64,000 nucleotides of DNA from Streptomyces sp. DH12 (GCF_020873895.1 NZ_JAHWGT010000034.1:1-64000); one strand, 5' to 3'; counted from the stretch's first letter, positions 26,579 through 39,278 are shown. Notes: a model not told the origin generated them from the sequence alone. Numbers and translations: made by a program.

Positions 26579-29500
26579 CACGCGATCCTCGTGTGCATCT
26601 CGACGGTGGTGCCGGACGTGTCGGACACGACGGTCACCTGCTGCATCATGGCCTTCATCAGGGTCAGGCCGCGCCCGCGGTGGGCGTCGGCGTCGGGCCG
26701 GGGGGTCTTCCACCGCCCGCTGTCGGACACGGTCAGCAGCAGGTCGTCGACGCGGGCCTCGGCCCGCAGCACGACGGGCTCGCCCGGGTTGTGGCGGTGG
26801 CCGTGCTCGATGGCGTTGGCGCAGGCCTCGCCGGCCGCGACGAGGACGTTCTGCGCCGTCTGCGGGGGCAGCAGGCACCGTTCGAGCCAGGTGCGCAGGG
26901 CCGTGCGGACCGGTGCGAGCTGCGAGGACTCCGCCGGGAAGGTCATCTCCAGCGGAGCGGGGTGGCGGTACAGCAGCAGGGCGACGTCGTCGTCGTAGCC
27001 GTCCGCCGGGGCCAGGCGGGACATCACGTGGGTCGCGACGTCGTCGACGGCGGCGTCCCTGCCCTGCTGGACGGCCTCCCCCGCCTGGTCGATGCCCACG
27101 CTGAGCGGGCGGCGGCGGCGCTCGACGAGGCCGTCGGTGTAGAGGAGCAGGGTCGAGCGGGCGGGGAGGGTGCACTCCCCCTCGGGGCGCTTCCGGCCCG
27201 GCCGGACGGCGAGGGGCAGGGACCGCCCGTCCTCCAGCAGCCGGTTCGTGCCGTCGCGGTGGGCGAGGATGCCCGGCGGGTGTCCGGCGCTGGAGTAGGT
27301 CAGCCGGCCGGTCTCCGGGGTGAGGACCCCGCAGAAGACGGTGGTGCACAGCGCCCCGGGGACGCCGGCCGCGAAGTGGTCCAGCGCCATCAGGGTCCGG
27401 GACGGGCTGGGGTCCTGGAGCAGCAGGGCGCGGCAGGCGCTGCGCAGCTGGCCCATGACGGCGGCCGCGTCCAGGCCGCGGCCGACGCAGTCGCCGACGA
27501 CGATGCCGATGCGCCCGTCGGGCAGGGCGACGGTGTCGTACCAGTCACCGCCCACCTCCAGCGGCTCGGTCGCCGGCTCGTAGCGCACGGCGAAGCCGTC
27601 GGGCAGGTGGGAGGGGCCGAGGATGGCGCGCTGCAGGGCGAGGGCGGTCCGGCGCTGCTCCTCGAACTGGTGGGCGCGGACCAGGCCCTGCGCGAGGTGC
27701 CCGGCGAGCAGGGACAGCAGCAGCTGGTCCTCGTCCGTGAAGGGACGGCTCTCGCCGAGGTCCACCCACAGGACCATGGGCCCGTCGGGGTGGTCGAGGG
27801 CGACGCCCGCGCTGGAGTGGTCGGTGACCGGGGTCAGCGCGGGGCATTCGCGCAGCGCGGTGAGCGCGTCGCGGCGGTCGGCGGGCAGCTGCCGCCACCG
27901 CGGTGCGCCGTCGGTCGCGGTGAGCACGGGCTCGTCGTGGTGGCCGAAGACGACGGCCAGCACCCGGCGGGCGCGCCACAGCCCCTTCAGCTCGTCCAGG
28001 GCGCCGGTGAGGGCCTCGTGCAGGCCCGTGGCGCCCGACAGGCGCAGGCCGAGCGCGGCGAGGGCGCTGTCGCGCTGGATCGCGTAGTGCTCCGCGGTGA
28101 CGTCCCGGAAGGTGCCGACCGTGACGCGGCGCCCGGTGCCGGGGTCCCGGGCCTGGTTGAAGGCGACGTCGATCCACAGCCGGTGCCCGTCGCGGTGGGT
28201 GACGGGGATGGTGTGGCGGCCGTGGCCCCGCTCCATGAGGCTGCTGAACACCTCGCCGACCTGCCGGTGCGCCTCGGGGTCGGTGTCGGCGTCGGGCCAC
28301 CACGGGTGGATCGGCGCGTACGGCAGGCCGTCGGGGCCGTAGCCGAGGATGTCGGCGAACGCGGCGTTGGTCTCGATGACGGCGCCGCCCTCGTCGCAGA
28401 CGAAGAACGCCTCCTGGAGGGATTCGATCAGCGCGGTGCGCCAGCGGGCGTGGTGGGTGCGCAGCCGGGACAGCTCCACGTTGGCCCGCACCCGGGCCAG
28501 CAGCTCCGCCGCCGCGAACGGCTTGACGAGGTAGTCGTCGGCGCCGGCCTGCAGCCCCTCGATGGAGGCCTCCTGGCCGGCGCGGGCGGAGAGCAGCAGC
28601 ACGGGGACGGCGGCGGTGCGCGGGTCGGCGCGCAGTTCCCGTACGAGGGACAGTCCGTCGAGGACGGGCATCATGACGTCGCTGACGACGAGGTCGGGGG
28701 CGCGGCCGCGGACGGCGGCCAGCGCCGCCCCGCCGTCGCCGACGGCCTCGACGCGGTGGCCGGCGCCCGTGAGGATGCGGGTGAGGTACTCGCGCATGTC
28801 GGCGTTGTCGTCGGCGATCAGCACGCGCGCCGGCGTGGCCGTGCCGGCGGTGCCGCCCTCGGCGGCCGTTCCGGGAAGGGTCCCCCCGGTGTCGGGCCCG
28901 GCGGCGGGAGCCAGGGGGGCGTCCGTGCCGGGCGGTGCGTCGGGCAGCCAGCGCCGTACCTCCACCACGTACGGCTCGGCGGAGGCGGGGAGCGTCGCGG
29001 AGGGCGTCGCGGGAGGCCCGGCGGCGGGTGCGGGCGGGGCGGGTTCGGTCCCGGTGGGTCCGGGCGGGGCCAGGGCGCCGGCGGGCAGGTGCTCCGTGCC
29101 GAAGGGCAGCCGGACGGTGAAGCGCGTGCCCTCGCCCGGCGCGCTCTGCGCCGCGATCGTCCCGCCGTGCAGCGCGACCAGCTCCTTGACCAGGGCGAGG
29201 CCGATGCCGCTGCCCTCGTCGGATCGGGAGCGGGTGTTCTCGATGCGGTGGAAGCGTTCGAAGAGCCGGGGCATCTCCTCGGCAGGCACACCGACGCCCG
29301 TGTCGGCGACGGTGACCGCGGCGTGGTCGCCGTCGGCGCGGACGGCCACGCGGATGGAGCCCTCGAAGGTGAACTTCACCGCGTTGCTCAGCAGGTTGAG
29401 GACGACCTTCTCCCACATGCCGCGGTCGATGTAGACCGGCTCGGCCAGCGCGGGGCAGTCGACCTCGAAGGCGAGGCCGGCCCGGTCGACGGCGGAGCGG

Positions 29501-30828
29501 AAGACGCTGGCCAGTTCGGCGGTGGCCGCCGCGAGTTCCACCGGCTCGTACCGGGCGCGCATCCGCCCGGCCTCGATGCGGGAGAAGTCCAGCAGGCTGT
29601 TGACGAGCTTGCCCAGCCGCAGGCCGTTGCGGTGGACGGCCTCCAGCTCCTCGCGCACGCGGGGGTCGGCGCCGTCGCCGAGCCGTGTGCGCAGCTCCTC
29701 CACCGGTCCCATGATCAGGGTGAGCGGCGTACGGAACTCGTGGCTGATGTTGGAGAAGAAGGTCGTCTTCGCCCGGTCCAGTTCGGCCAGTTCCTCCGCC
29801 CGCCGCTGCTGGGCCTCGTAGCTGCGGGCGCTGGCGACGCCGGCCGCGAGGTGGCCGGCGACCAGCTCGACGAAGCCCCGGTAGCCCGCGTCGAGGAGCC
29901 GGTAGCGGTTGAGTCCGGCGACCAGGAAGCCGTAGGGGGCGCCGCCCTGCCGCAGCAGGGGCACGACGAGGGCGTGGGTGGGCGGCTCGGGCCACGGCCC
30001 GGCGGGCAGGTGGTCGAACGGGGCGCCGTCGAGGGCGAGTACGGTGCTCTCACCGCGGGCCGGGACGGCGGCCGGCCAGGGCTCGGCCCCGTCGTCGGCC
30101 GCCAGTGCGGCCGGCGCCGCCGGGTGGCCGGCGGGGAGCCCCGTGCACGCGGCGAGCCGAGCGGTGCCGTCCGCCCCGAAGAGGTAGGTGAGCGTGAACG
30201 GCAGGTCGCGGGGGTTGCGGTCGAGCTGCCGGCCGGCGAAGGCGAGCATCTCCTCCTCGGTCCGCACCACGCTGGGGTCCGAGCCGAGGTCGCGGAGGGT
30301 GGCCATCCGCCGCTCGCCGATGACCCGCTCGGTCTCCTCGCTGACGACGCAGAGCATCCCGACGACCGCGCCGGTGTCGTCGCGCAGGGGGCTGTAGGAG
30401 AAGGTGTGGTAGCTCTCCTCGGAGTACCCCGACCTCTCCAGGAACAGCAGCAGCGCCTCGTCCCAGGTGGCCCTGCCCGTGGCGAGCACGGTGTCGATGC
30501 GCGGGCCGATGTCGTCCCAGATCTCCGCCCACACCTCGTCGGCCCGGCGGCCCAGCGCCCACGGGTACTTCTGGCCCAGGGTGTCGCGGCGGTAGGCGGC
30601 GTTGCAGAAGAACGTCAGGTCGGGGCCCCACGCCATCCACATGGGGAACCTGGAGGAGAGCAGGATGCTCACCGCCGTCCGCAGGCTCTGCGGCCAGTGG
30701 GCCGGCGGTCCCAGGGGGGTGGCGGCCCAGTCGACCGCGGCCAGGTCGCGTCCGACCGCCTCGTCGGCGGCGAAGACGCCGCCCGCCGCGGTGGGCGGCC
30801 GGTCCTCGGCATCCGCGGTACGTGCCAC
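26578..30828 (-). CDS. Multidomain hybrid histidine kinase-receiver-PP2C phosphatase-anti-sigma kinase
   Basis: A 1416-residue cytosolic signalling protein. Approximate domain order: PAS (50-170), GAF (185-335), HisKA with ISHEFRTPLT (His363), HATPase (Asn482, DTGVG at 509-513), Pro/Ala linker (580-665), receiver (Asp673/674, phospho-acceptor Asp717, Lys769), PAS (795-915), GAF (920-1055), SpoIIE/PP2C phosphatase (GGDWYD at 1093, GDCVGRG at 1112, TDG at 1231, DDD at 1279) and a second, RsbW-like HATPase (EACANAIEHG with Asn1338, SDSG at 1368). All catalytic residues appear intact. A GTG at 30828 was used; a TTG six bases upstream has the better spacing to GGAGG. It is coupled to the STAS gene. 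One protein thus holds the sensor, phosphorelay, antagonist phosphatase and anti-sigma kinase. Confidence 0.88.
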   Translation of the reverse strand: MARTADAEDRPPTAAGGVFAADEAVGRDLAAVDWAATPLGPPAHWPQSLRTAVSILLSSRFPMWMAWGPDLTFFCNAAYRRDTLGQKYPWALGRRADEVWAEIWDDIGPRIDTVLATGRATWDEALLLFLERSGYSEESYHTFSYSPLRDDTGAVVGMLCVVSEETERVIGERRMATLRDLGSDPSVVRTEEEMLAFAGRQLDRNPRDLPFTLTYLFGADGTARLAACTGLPAGHPAAPAALAADDGAEPWPAAVPARGESTVLALDGAPFDHLPAGPWPEPPTHALVVPLLRQGGAPYGFLVAGLNRYRLLDAGYRGFVELVAGHLAAGVASARSYEAQQRRAEELAELDRAKTTFFSNISHEFRTPLTLIMGPVEELRTRLGDGADPRVREELEAVHRNGLRLGKLVNSLLDFSRIEAGRMRARYEPVELAAATAELASVFRSAVDRAGLAFEVDCPALAEPVYIDRGMWEKVVLNLLSNAVKFTFEGSIRVAVRADGDHAAVTVADTGVGVPAEEMPRLFERFHRIENTRSRSDEGSGIGLALVKELVALHGGTIAAQSAPGEGTRFTVRLPFGTEHLPAGALAPPGPTGTEPAPPAPAAGPPATPSATLPASAEPYVVEVRRWLPDAPPGTDAPLAPAAGPDTGGTLPGTAAEGGTAGTATPARVLIADDNADMREYLTRILTGAGHRVEAVGDGGAALAAVRGRAPDLVVSDVMMPVLDGLSLVRELRADPRTAAVPVLLLSARAGQEASIEGLQAGADDYLVKPFAAAELLARVRANVELSRLRTHHARWRTALIESLQEAFFVCDEGGAVIETNAAFADILGYGPDGLPYAPIHPWWPDADTDPEAHRQVGEVFSSLMERGHGRHTIPVTHRDGHRLWIDVAFNQARDPGTGRRVTVGTFRDVTAEHYAIQRDSALAALGLRLSGATGLHEALTGALDELKGLWRARRVLAVVFGHHDEPVLTATDGAPRWRQLPADRRDALTALRECPALTPVTDHSSAGVALDHPDGPMVLWVDLGESRPFTDEDQLLLSLLAGHLAQGLVRAHQFEEQRRTALALQRAILGPSHLPDGFAVRYEPATEPLEVGGDWYDTVALPDGRIGIVVGDCVGRGLDAAAVMGQLRSACRALLLQDPSPSRTLMALDHFAAGVPGALCTTVFCGVLTPETGRLTYSSAGHPPGILAHRDGTNRLLEDGRSLPLAVRPGRKRPEGECTLPARSTLLLYTDGLVERRRRPLSVGIDQAGEAVQQGRDAAVDDVATHVMSRLAPADGYDDDVALLLYRHPAPLEMTFPAESSQLAPVRTALRTWLERCLLPPQTAQNVLVAAGEACANAIEHGHRHNPGEPVVLRAEARVDDLLLTVSDSGRWKTPRPDADAHRGRGLTLMKAMMQQVTVVSDTSGTTVEMHTRIA

Positions 30829-31095
30829 AGGCAACCCTTTCCTCCACGCCGGTCCGACCGGGTGGCGGGGGCGTCGCCCGCACACGCGTCCGTCCGGTGC
30901 TCCACCGGCTCGCCCGCCGGTACCGACCTCTCCGTAGGATAGGTCCCCGGGCCAGGGCGCCGGCATCCGGCAGGGGTGCCGTCCGCCGCGGCGCACAGCC
31001 GGTGGGCGGGGCTTCCGACCGGCCGGGTACGGGAACCGGCGGGGGCGCCGCCCCGTCCGGGCCCGTACCGCCCGCCTCGTCCCACAGGAGAACCG

Positions 31096-31452
31096 GTGAC
31101 CGAGCCCGTCCTGACCGTCGACCAGCGGACCCATCGGGACGGGCCCGTCGTGCTGAGGGTGGCGGGAGAGCTCGACCACCACACCGCGCCCCGGCTCGGC
31201 GAGGCGCTGGACGGGGTCCGGTCGGCGGCCGCCGCGGGGCTGGTGATCGACCTGTCCGGGCTCACCTACTGCGACTCGTCCGGCATCACCGTGCTCGTCT
31301 CCGCCTACCGCCACGCGGGGGACGACGGCCGTCCCCTGGCCCTGGCCGGTCTCGGCGACGATCTGACCCAGGTCTTCCGCACCGTCGGCCTGGACCGGCT
31401 CTTCACGGTGCGGCCCACCACCGAGGACGCGGTGGCGGCGCTCCGCGGCTGA
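31096..31452 (+). CDS. STAS-domain anti-sigma factor antagonist
   Basis: A 118-residue RsbV-like protein. GPVVLRVAGELDHHTAPRLGEAL opens the domain, and LVIDLSGLTYCDSSGITVLVSAY carries the phosphorylatable Ser region (DSSG near residue 57). The GTG has an AGGAG site. It is transcribed divergently from the giant kinase gene, so the intergenic 260 bp carries both promoters, and this protein may be another substrate of that kinase/phosphatase. Confidence 0.85.
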   Translation: MTEPVLTVDQRTHRDGPVVLRVAGELDHHTAPRLGEALDGVRSAAAAGLVIDLSGLTYCDSSGITVLVSAYRHAGDDGRPLALAGLGDDLTQVFRTVGLDRLFTVRPTTEDAVAALRG

Positions 31453-31468
31453 CCCCCGGCCGCCCCGC

Positions 31469-31495
31469 GGGCCCCCGCCGGGCGGACGGGGGCCC
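31469..31495. terminator. Hairpin after STAS gene
   Basis: A 9-bp GC stem (GGGCCCCCG with CGGGGGCCC) located 17 bp after the STAS stop, facing the convergent protease gene. Confidence 0.5.
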
Positions 31496-31573
31496 CTCCC
31501 CCCGGCCGGGGAACCGGCGGAGGCACGGCCCGCCCGGGGGCGGCGGGCTCGGGCTCGGTCTCGGGATGGGCCC

Positions 31574-31603
31574 GGGATCGGGATCGGGATCGGGATCGGG
31601 CTC
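31574..31603. repeat. Hexanucleotide tandem repeat (GGGATC)
   Basis: Four perfect GGGATC copies followed by the variant GGGCTC, in a GC-rich tract between convergent genes. No coding role. Confidence 0.85.
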
Positions 31604-31616
31604 GGGTGAGGTGGCG

Positions 31617-32801
31617 TCAGGCGGTGTGGAGCCGCAGACCGTAGCGTCCGAGGATCTCGTTGACCGGCTGGAACCACGTCTCCCCGCCGCCGCGGCAGTT
31701 GCCCCAGCCGCCGGAGGTGACGCCCTGCGCCTGGTCGCCGCTGAGGAAGGAGCCGCCGGAGTCGCCGCCCTCGGCGCACACGCTGGTCTTGGTCATCTGG
31801 TGGACGGCGCCCTGGCTGTAGTTGACGGTCTCGTTCTTCGCCAGGACGGTCCCGCAGTGCCAGCGCGTGGTGGACCCGGAGCGGCAGACGGAGGCGCCGA
31901 CGGGCGCCTCGGCCGAGCCGCGCACCAGCTGGTCGGGGACCGTGCCCCAGCCGAGGACGACCGGAACCGTCCACCAGCCGCTGTGGACGCTCACGTAGGC
32001 GTAGTCGTCCCCGGGGAACGACGAGCCCTGGAACGTGCCCATCGCGGATCCGTCCCACCCCCGCACGGCCGCCCCGGCGCGCCCGCAGTGGCCGGCGGTG
32101 ACGAAGCCGCCGTGGACGGAGAAGCCGATGGAGCAGCGGACGTTGCCGGTGTAGTACGGGTCGCCGCCGACGGTCCCCGCGGCGTACGGGGTGGGGGCGG
32201 TGGCGCGTTCGGCGACCGTGACCGGGCCGGCCTCGCGGGCGCGGGCGAGGAAGGCGCGTACGGCGGGTTCGTCGCGCTCGGCGCTCACGACGGTGACGAC
32301 GACCCGGTTGAGGCGGGGGTCGACGTGCCAGCCGGCGACCCCGGCGGGGGCGGGCAGGGCGTCGATGCGCGCCTTGGCGCGGTCGAGGCGGGCGGCGCTG
32401 TGGCGTACGAGCCGGGTGTCGGCGCCCGCGGCCGCCACGGCGGGTGCCTTGGCAGGGCTGGTCAGGGCGACCGTGAGGCGGCCCCGGGCGGGGTCGAACC
32501 ACGAGCCGGCGTACTCCTGTCCGGCGGCCCGGCGGGCCGCCGGCTCCACGGCCGTCGCGGCGCGTTCGGCGGCGAGGCGTGCCTCGGCCTGGGTGCTCGT
32601 CAGGCCGAGGTCGCGCTGCATGGCCTCCACCATTCCGGGGGAGGCGGGCGCCTGCGCCGGCGGCGGCGCGGGGGTCGGCGCGGCGGCCGCGGGGACCGGC
32701 GCGGTGCCGTGGAGGGCGGCGGTGAGGAGCAGCGCGCCGAGTGCGGCGCGCAGGGCGGGCAGGCGTGGGGATCGCGGGCGCGGGGCGGGGGTGCGACGCA
32801 C
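31617..32801 (-). CDS. Secreted S1-family serine protease (streptogrisin/alpha-lytic type)
   Basis: A 394-residue preproprotease. A signal peptide (about 1-41, ending in the Ala-rich PVPAAAA) is followed by an alpha-lytic-type pro-domain (about 55-200) and a mature chymotrypsin-fold domain from about residue 205. The triad is visible: His238 in TAGHC, Asp266 in DDYAYV and Ser348 in GGDSGG. Cysteines flanking His238 and Ser348 fit the usual disulfides. It starts at GTG. The promoter region carries a LacI-type palindrome just downstream of the predicted start, so sugar-linked repression is possible, which would be unusual for a protease. Confidence 0.92.
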   Translation of the reverse strand: MRRTPAPRPRSPRLPALRAALGALLLTAALHGTAPVPAAAAPTPAPPPAQAPASPGMVEAMQRDLGLTSTQAEARLAAERAATAVEPAARRAAGQEYAGSWFDPARGRLTVALTSPAKAPAVAAAGADTRLVRHSAARLDRAKARIDALPAPAGVAGWHVDPRLNRVVVTVVSAERDEPAVRAFLARAREAGPVTVAERATAPTPYAAGTVGGDPYYTGNVRCSIGFSVHGGFVTAGHCGRAGAAVRGWDGSAMGTFQGSSFPGDDYAYVSVHSGWWTVPVVLGWGTVPDQLVRGSAEAPVGASVCRSGSTTRWHCGTVLAKNETVNYSQGAVHQMTKTSVCAEGGDSGGSFLSGDQAQGVTSGGWGNCRGGGETWFQPVNEILGRYGLRLHTA

Positions 32802-32907
32802 GGCGGAGACCTTTCGTCGGTCGGCCGGGCCGGCGCCGGTCTGGGCGTCGCGGACGGGGAGGCCCCGGCGCGGCGGCCCTTCGCGGAATGGCCCGGAGTA
32901 CTGGCCG

Positions 32908-32930
32908 AGAGCGCTGTGAGAGCGCTCTCA
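32908..32930. promoter_or_regulatory. LacI/CebR-like operator
   Basis: A perfect palindrome TGAGAGCGCTCTCA at 32917-32930, with an extra half-site-like GAGAGCGCT directly to its left. The pattern resembles operators of Streptomyces LacI-family repressors (the CebR box is TGGGAGCGCTCCCA). It sits just downstream of a predicted -10 for the protease gene, where a repressor would block the polymerase. Confidence 0.6.
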
Positions 32931-32938
32931 GTCGGGCC

Positions 32939-32967
32939 AGCGTAGCGACCAGGTGTTGTCAGGTCCA
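32939..32967 (-). promoter_or_regulatory. Predicted promoter of S1 protease gene
   Basis: On the minus strand: TGGACC, 17-bp spacer, TACGCT. It is a vegetative-type candidate with imperfect -35, placed directly upstream of the LacI-type palindrome and about 140 bp before the protease GTG. Confidence 0.35.
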
Positions 32968-33201
32968 TACCAAAATCAGCCCCGGCCGCGAGGCCCGGCC
33001 ACCGTGTGGGGCGGCCGCGTACCCCCGCCGCCCGGGACCGGCGCCCCCTCCCGCCGCCGGCGCGGGGCCTGCGGCGCTGCGCGGTGCCGCCCGGCCGCCG
33101 CCGCGGGAGGAGCGAGAGGGGGCGGCACAGACGGCCGCGGCCCCGATCGGCGCACTGTCCCCTGGGCCTGCGGGGAAGCGGCGGGCGGGCCGGCGGGCCG
33201 C

Positions 33202-34272
33202 CTACTCGAAGAGCTTCAGGCTCCAGCCGGTGTCGGTCGGGGCGCCGGGGACGCCGCTGCGGCTGTAGGTGGTGTCGCCCCACCAGCAGAACGTGCCGGT
33301 GTACCAGTAGCGGTTGTCCCAGGTGTACGGCTGCCCCTTGGGGACCGCGTGGTACATCAGCGGGAACGTCGGGCCGGCGGGAGGGCTGGTGGCGATGTCG
33401 CCGTCGAGGAGCGCGAAGGTGTGGTGGCCGGGGCCGTTGACGTGCAGGGTCGGGTCCCAACCGCGCATCATCGTGGCCCGATCGGAGCCGAAGACGCAGC
33501 CGTTGGACTTGTACCAGTCCCACACGTGCGTCGGGTCGCCGCCGGCCCGCAGCCTCAGGTCGGCCAGGCAGTACTGGTCGCTCCAGCTGCCGTTGGCGGA
33601 GTACACGATGTGCAGCTGCCCGTTCGGGTCGCGGATCGGCTCGGGGGCCTCGTTGACGAACGGGTGGCCGACGACCCGCTCCCAGCTCTCGCGCGGCTGC
33701 GAGATGACGTACCGGGGACCGGTGGTCGTGCTGGGGCTGCTCATCCGGGCGATGTAGAGGTTCTGTTCGCCGTCGGTGTCGCCGGCCCAGCCCGACCAGA
33801 CGAACCAGCGCTGCCCCTCGAAGGTGAACATCGTGCCGTCGATGGCCCACTTGTCGTCCGGCAGGGCCATCCGTGTCGCGGCGCCGTACCCGCTGTCCGG
33901 GCTGGCGGAGCTGATGACGTACATCCGGTGGGCCGACTCGCGGCCGGCGGTGAAGTAGATGTGGTAGCGGCCGCCGTCCCGGACGATCTCCGGGGCCCAC
34001 ACGTCGCCGAGGTCGCCGGTGTCCGACCAGACCTGCCGGGCGGGCGCGGAGGCGAGGGCGGCCGGCGACGCCGCCTGGCGCACCACGATGCCGGTGCCGA
34101 CGGACTGCACCGCGACGTAGGTGCCGCCGACCCGGAGCACGCTCGGGTCGGCGGCGCGCAGGCTGGTCTGCCCGGCGCGGGCGGGTTCGGTGGACGACAG
34201 GGACAGCGCGGTGGTGAGGAGGCCGGCCAGCACGAGGGCGGCGGCGCCGGACAGGCGGCGAGGAAGCTTCAT
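33202..34272 (-). CDS. Secreted glycoside hydrolase family 43 protein
   Basis: A 356-residue secreted protein. The signal peptide is MKLPRRLSGAAALVLAGLL plus a stretch ending in PARAG. The five-bladed propeller is indicated by the acidic residues typical of GH43: Asp in RAADPSVL near residue 42, Asp in WAIDGTMF near 143 and Glu in FVNEAPEP near 200. Repeated blades (YVAVQSVG, YHIYFTAG, RWFVWSGWAG, HIVYSANG) agree. GH43 enzymes act on arabinose- or xylose-containing polymers; the exact substrate is not clear. The ATG has a GGGAAGGG site, and a TTGACA-type promoter lies about 160 bp upstream. Confidence 0.83.
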   Translation of the reverse strand: MKLPRRLSGAAALVLAGLLTTALSLSSTEPARAGQTSLRAADPSVLRVGGTYVAVQSVGTGIVVRQAASPAALASAPARQVWSDTGDLGDVWAPEIVRDGGRYHIYFTAGRESAHRMYVISSASPDSGYGAATRMALPDDKWAIDGTMFTFEGQRWFVWSGWAGDTDGEQNLYIARMSSPSTTTGPRYVISQPRESWERVVGHPFVNEAPEPIRDPNGQLHIVYSANGSWSDQYCLADLRLRAGGDPTHVWDWYKSNGCVFGSDRATMMRGWDPTLHVNGPGHHTFALLDGDIATSPPAGPTFPLMYHAVPKGQPYTWDNRYWYTGTFCWWGDTTYSRSGVPGAPTDTGWSLKLFE

Positions 34273-34434
34273 GGTCCCTTCCCTGGTCGGTCCTCCGCGA
34301 CGGCGCCGGGCGACGGGGGAACACCGGCCGGGGGACGGCGTGCGGTCGGGGGCCGCTGCGCGGAGGATGCGGCGGGACCGGGCGGCACCCGCCGCCGCTC
34401 CCACCGGCGCCCGCATCGGCGGCACGCACCGCAC

Positions 34435-34464
34435 AGCGTGCTGACCTCCCGCGGAGCGTGTCAA
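34435..34464 (-). promoter_or_regulatory. Predicted vegetative promoter of GH43 gene
   Basis: On the minus strand: a perfect -35 TTGACA, 18-bp spacer, then CACGCT as a weak -10. It would give a leader of about 155 nt before the GH43 ATG. Confidence 0.4.
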
Positions 34465-34668
34465 CGCGCCACGCGTCCCGGCCACAGTGCGCCACCGACC
34501 GGTCGGAAACCGTCGGGGACCGCCCTGTACCGAGCAACCGCGGACGGTCCCCGACCAGGGCGGGACCACGGACCGATCACCGCCTCCCGGCGCGCACGCG
34601 GCGGGCGGGGGCGGTCCCCGGGCCCGGTGGTGTGCCGGACCGGGGACGGGGGGCGGGGGGTGCCGGGG

Positions 34669-35640
34669 TCAGCGGGTCGCCGTCCACTTCTGGTGGGCCG
34701 CGCCGGTGCAGGTCCGGATCTGGAGCCGGGTGCCGTTGGCGGAGGCGCCGCCGGTGGCGTCGAGGCACTTGTCCGCGCGGGGGTTGACGATGTCCCGGGA
34801 GGCGGGGAGGGCCCACTGCCGGGGTGCCGTCGGCGCCGTTCGCCCCCGCCACGTCGACGCACTTGCCGCCGACACCGGTGATCGGTCCGCCGCCGGGCCG
34901 GGTGCCGCCGCCGGTGACGCGGACGTGGTCGACCAGGAGCTGCTGGGGGAAGGCGGTGCTGCCGTCGGGGTCGCCGGGCCAGTGGCCGCCGACCGCGAGG
35001 TTGAGGATGAGGAAGAACGGCTTGTCGAAGACCCACTGCCGGCCGCCGAGGTCGGCGGGGGTGCGCCGCTGGTGGACCGTGCCGTCGACGGACCAGGTGA
35101 CGGCGTTCGGGCTCCAGTCGACGGCGAAGGTGTGGAAGGCGTCGGCGAACGCCTGTCCGCCGGGCAGGGTGCTCCCGGCGCCGATGCCTCCGGAGCCGGA
35201 GCAGCCGGGGCCGTGGAGGGTGCCGTGGACGGTGCACGGTTCGAAGCCGACGTTCTCCATGACGTCGATCTCGCCGGAGGCCGGCCATCCGACCTGGCCG
35301 ATGCCGTCGCCCCAGGTTGCCCCGGCCGTCCAGGGCGGCGTTGCGGTTTCCGGCGGTGTAGTACTGCCGCTCGTGGTTGTCGACGTTTGTCGCCCGTCTC
35401 GACCTGCCACTTGGCGCCGTCGACGGCGGAGCCGGCCCGTCGAAGTCGTCGGAGAAGGTGACGGCGGCGGGGGGGGGCCGCTGCGGGGCGGGCGACGCGG
35501 GGCGCGGGATGCGCCGCGGGTGGGGACGCCTGGGCCGGTCCGACGGTCAGGGTCGGCGAGGGCGAGGACCGGGGCGAGCGGGAGGAACAGGGGCGGGTGC
35601 GCGGCCGGGGCGGCCGCCCCGCTGCCCCGGCCCCGCTGCC
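34669..35640 (-). pseudogene. Degraded GH16 beta-glucanase with ricin-type (CBM13) domain
   Basis: Fragments of one secreted enzyme occur in order but in different frames. A signal-peptide-like segment (PLAPVLALA, then TLTVGPAQAS one frame over) lies near 35540-35600. VTFSDDFDGPA follows, then SAVDGAKWQVETGD and NVDNHERQYYTAGNRNAALDG, each in another frame. The sequence then jumps to LGDGIGQVGWPASGEIDVMENVG, missing about 60 residues of the normal GH16 core. The catalytic EIDVME is intact, as is the stretch to VDHVRV. The CBM13 part starts GKCVDVAGANGADGTP and resumes out of frame as RQWALPASRDIVN to QKWTATR. At least five indels are needed. Several sit in or near homopolymers (for example a nine-G run near 35470), so local sequence errors are an alternative to true decay. 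Confidence 0.8.
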
Positions 35641-35688
35641 GGCTCCGGTTCCCGGCGACCCCGACGGCCCCGGTCCCGCCTCCGGCTC

Positions 35689-39140
<3,452 letters not shown>

Positions 39141-39278
39141 CGGCGCCGCCGCGCGGGACCCGGCGGACCCGGTGGGCCGGTGGGGTGCCGCACGGGACGG
39201 GCCGTGACGGCCGCGGCTGGGTACGGTTCCTGACACCCTGTCCGACCGGACCCCACCGACCGAGACGAAGGAGCCGCG

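Noticed and set aside
26593-30942. A 1449-codon open frame on the plus strand
   Set aside because: It lies exactly antisense to the 1416-residue kinase/phosphatase gene, whose domains are unmistakable; the plus-strand translation is Gly/Ala/Val/Asp-rich without domains, as expected from antisense reading of high-GC coding DNA.
31001-31030. GGGTAC upstream of the plus-strand STAS gene as a sigma-B-type promoter
   Set aside because: The hexamer is present but there is no GNNT at the required spacing.
34577-35410. A 277-codon frame taken as a complete GH16 gene
   Set aside because: Its first 30 and last 100 residues are out-of-frame translation; only the middle is GH16. The locus is better described as a multiply frameshifted pseudogene.
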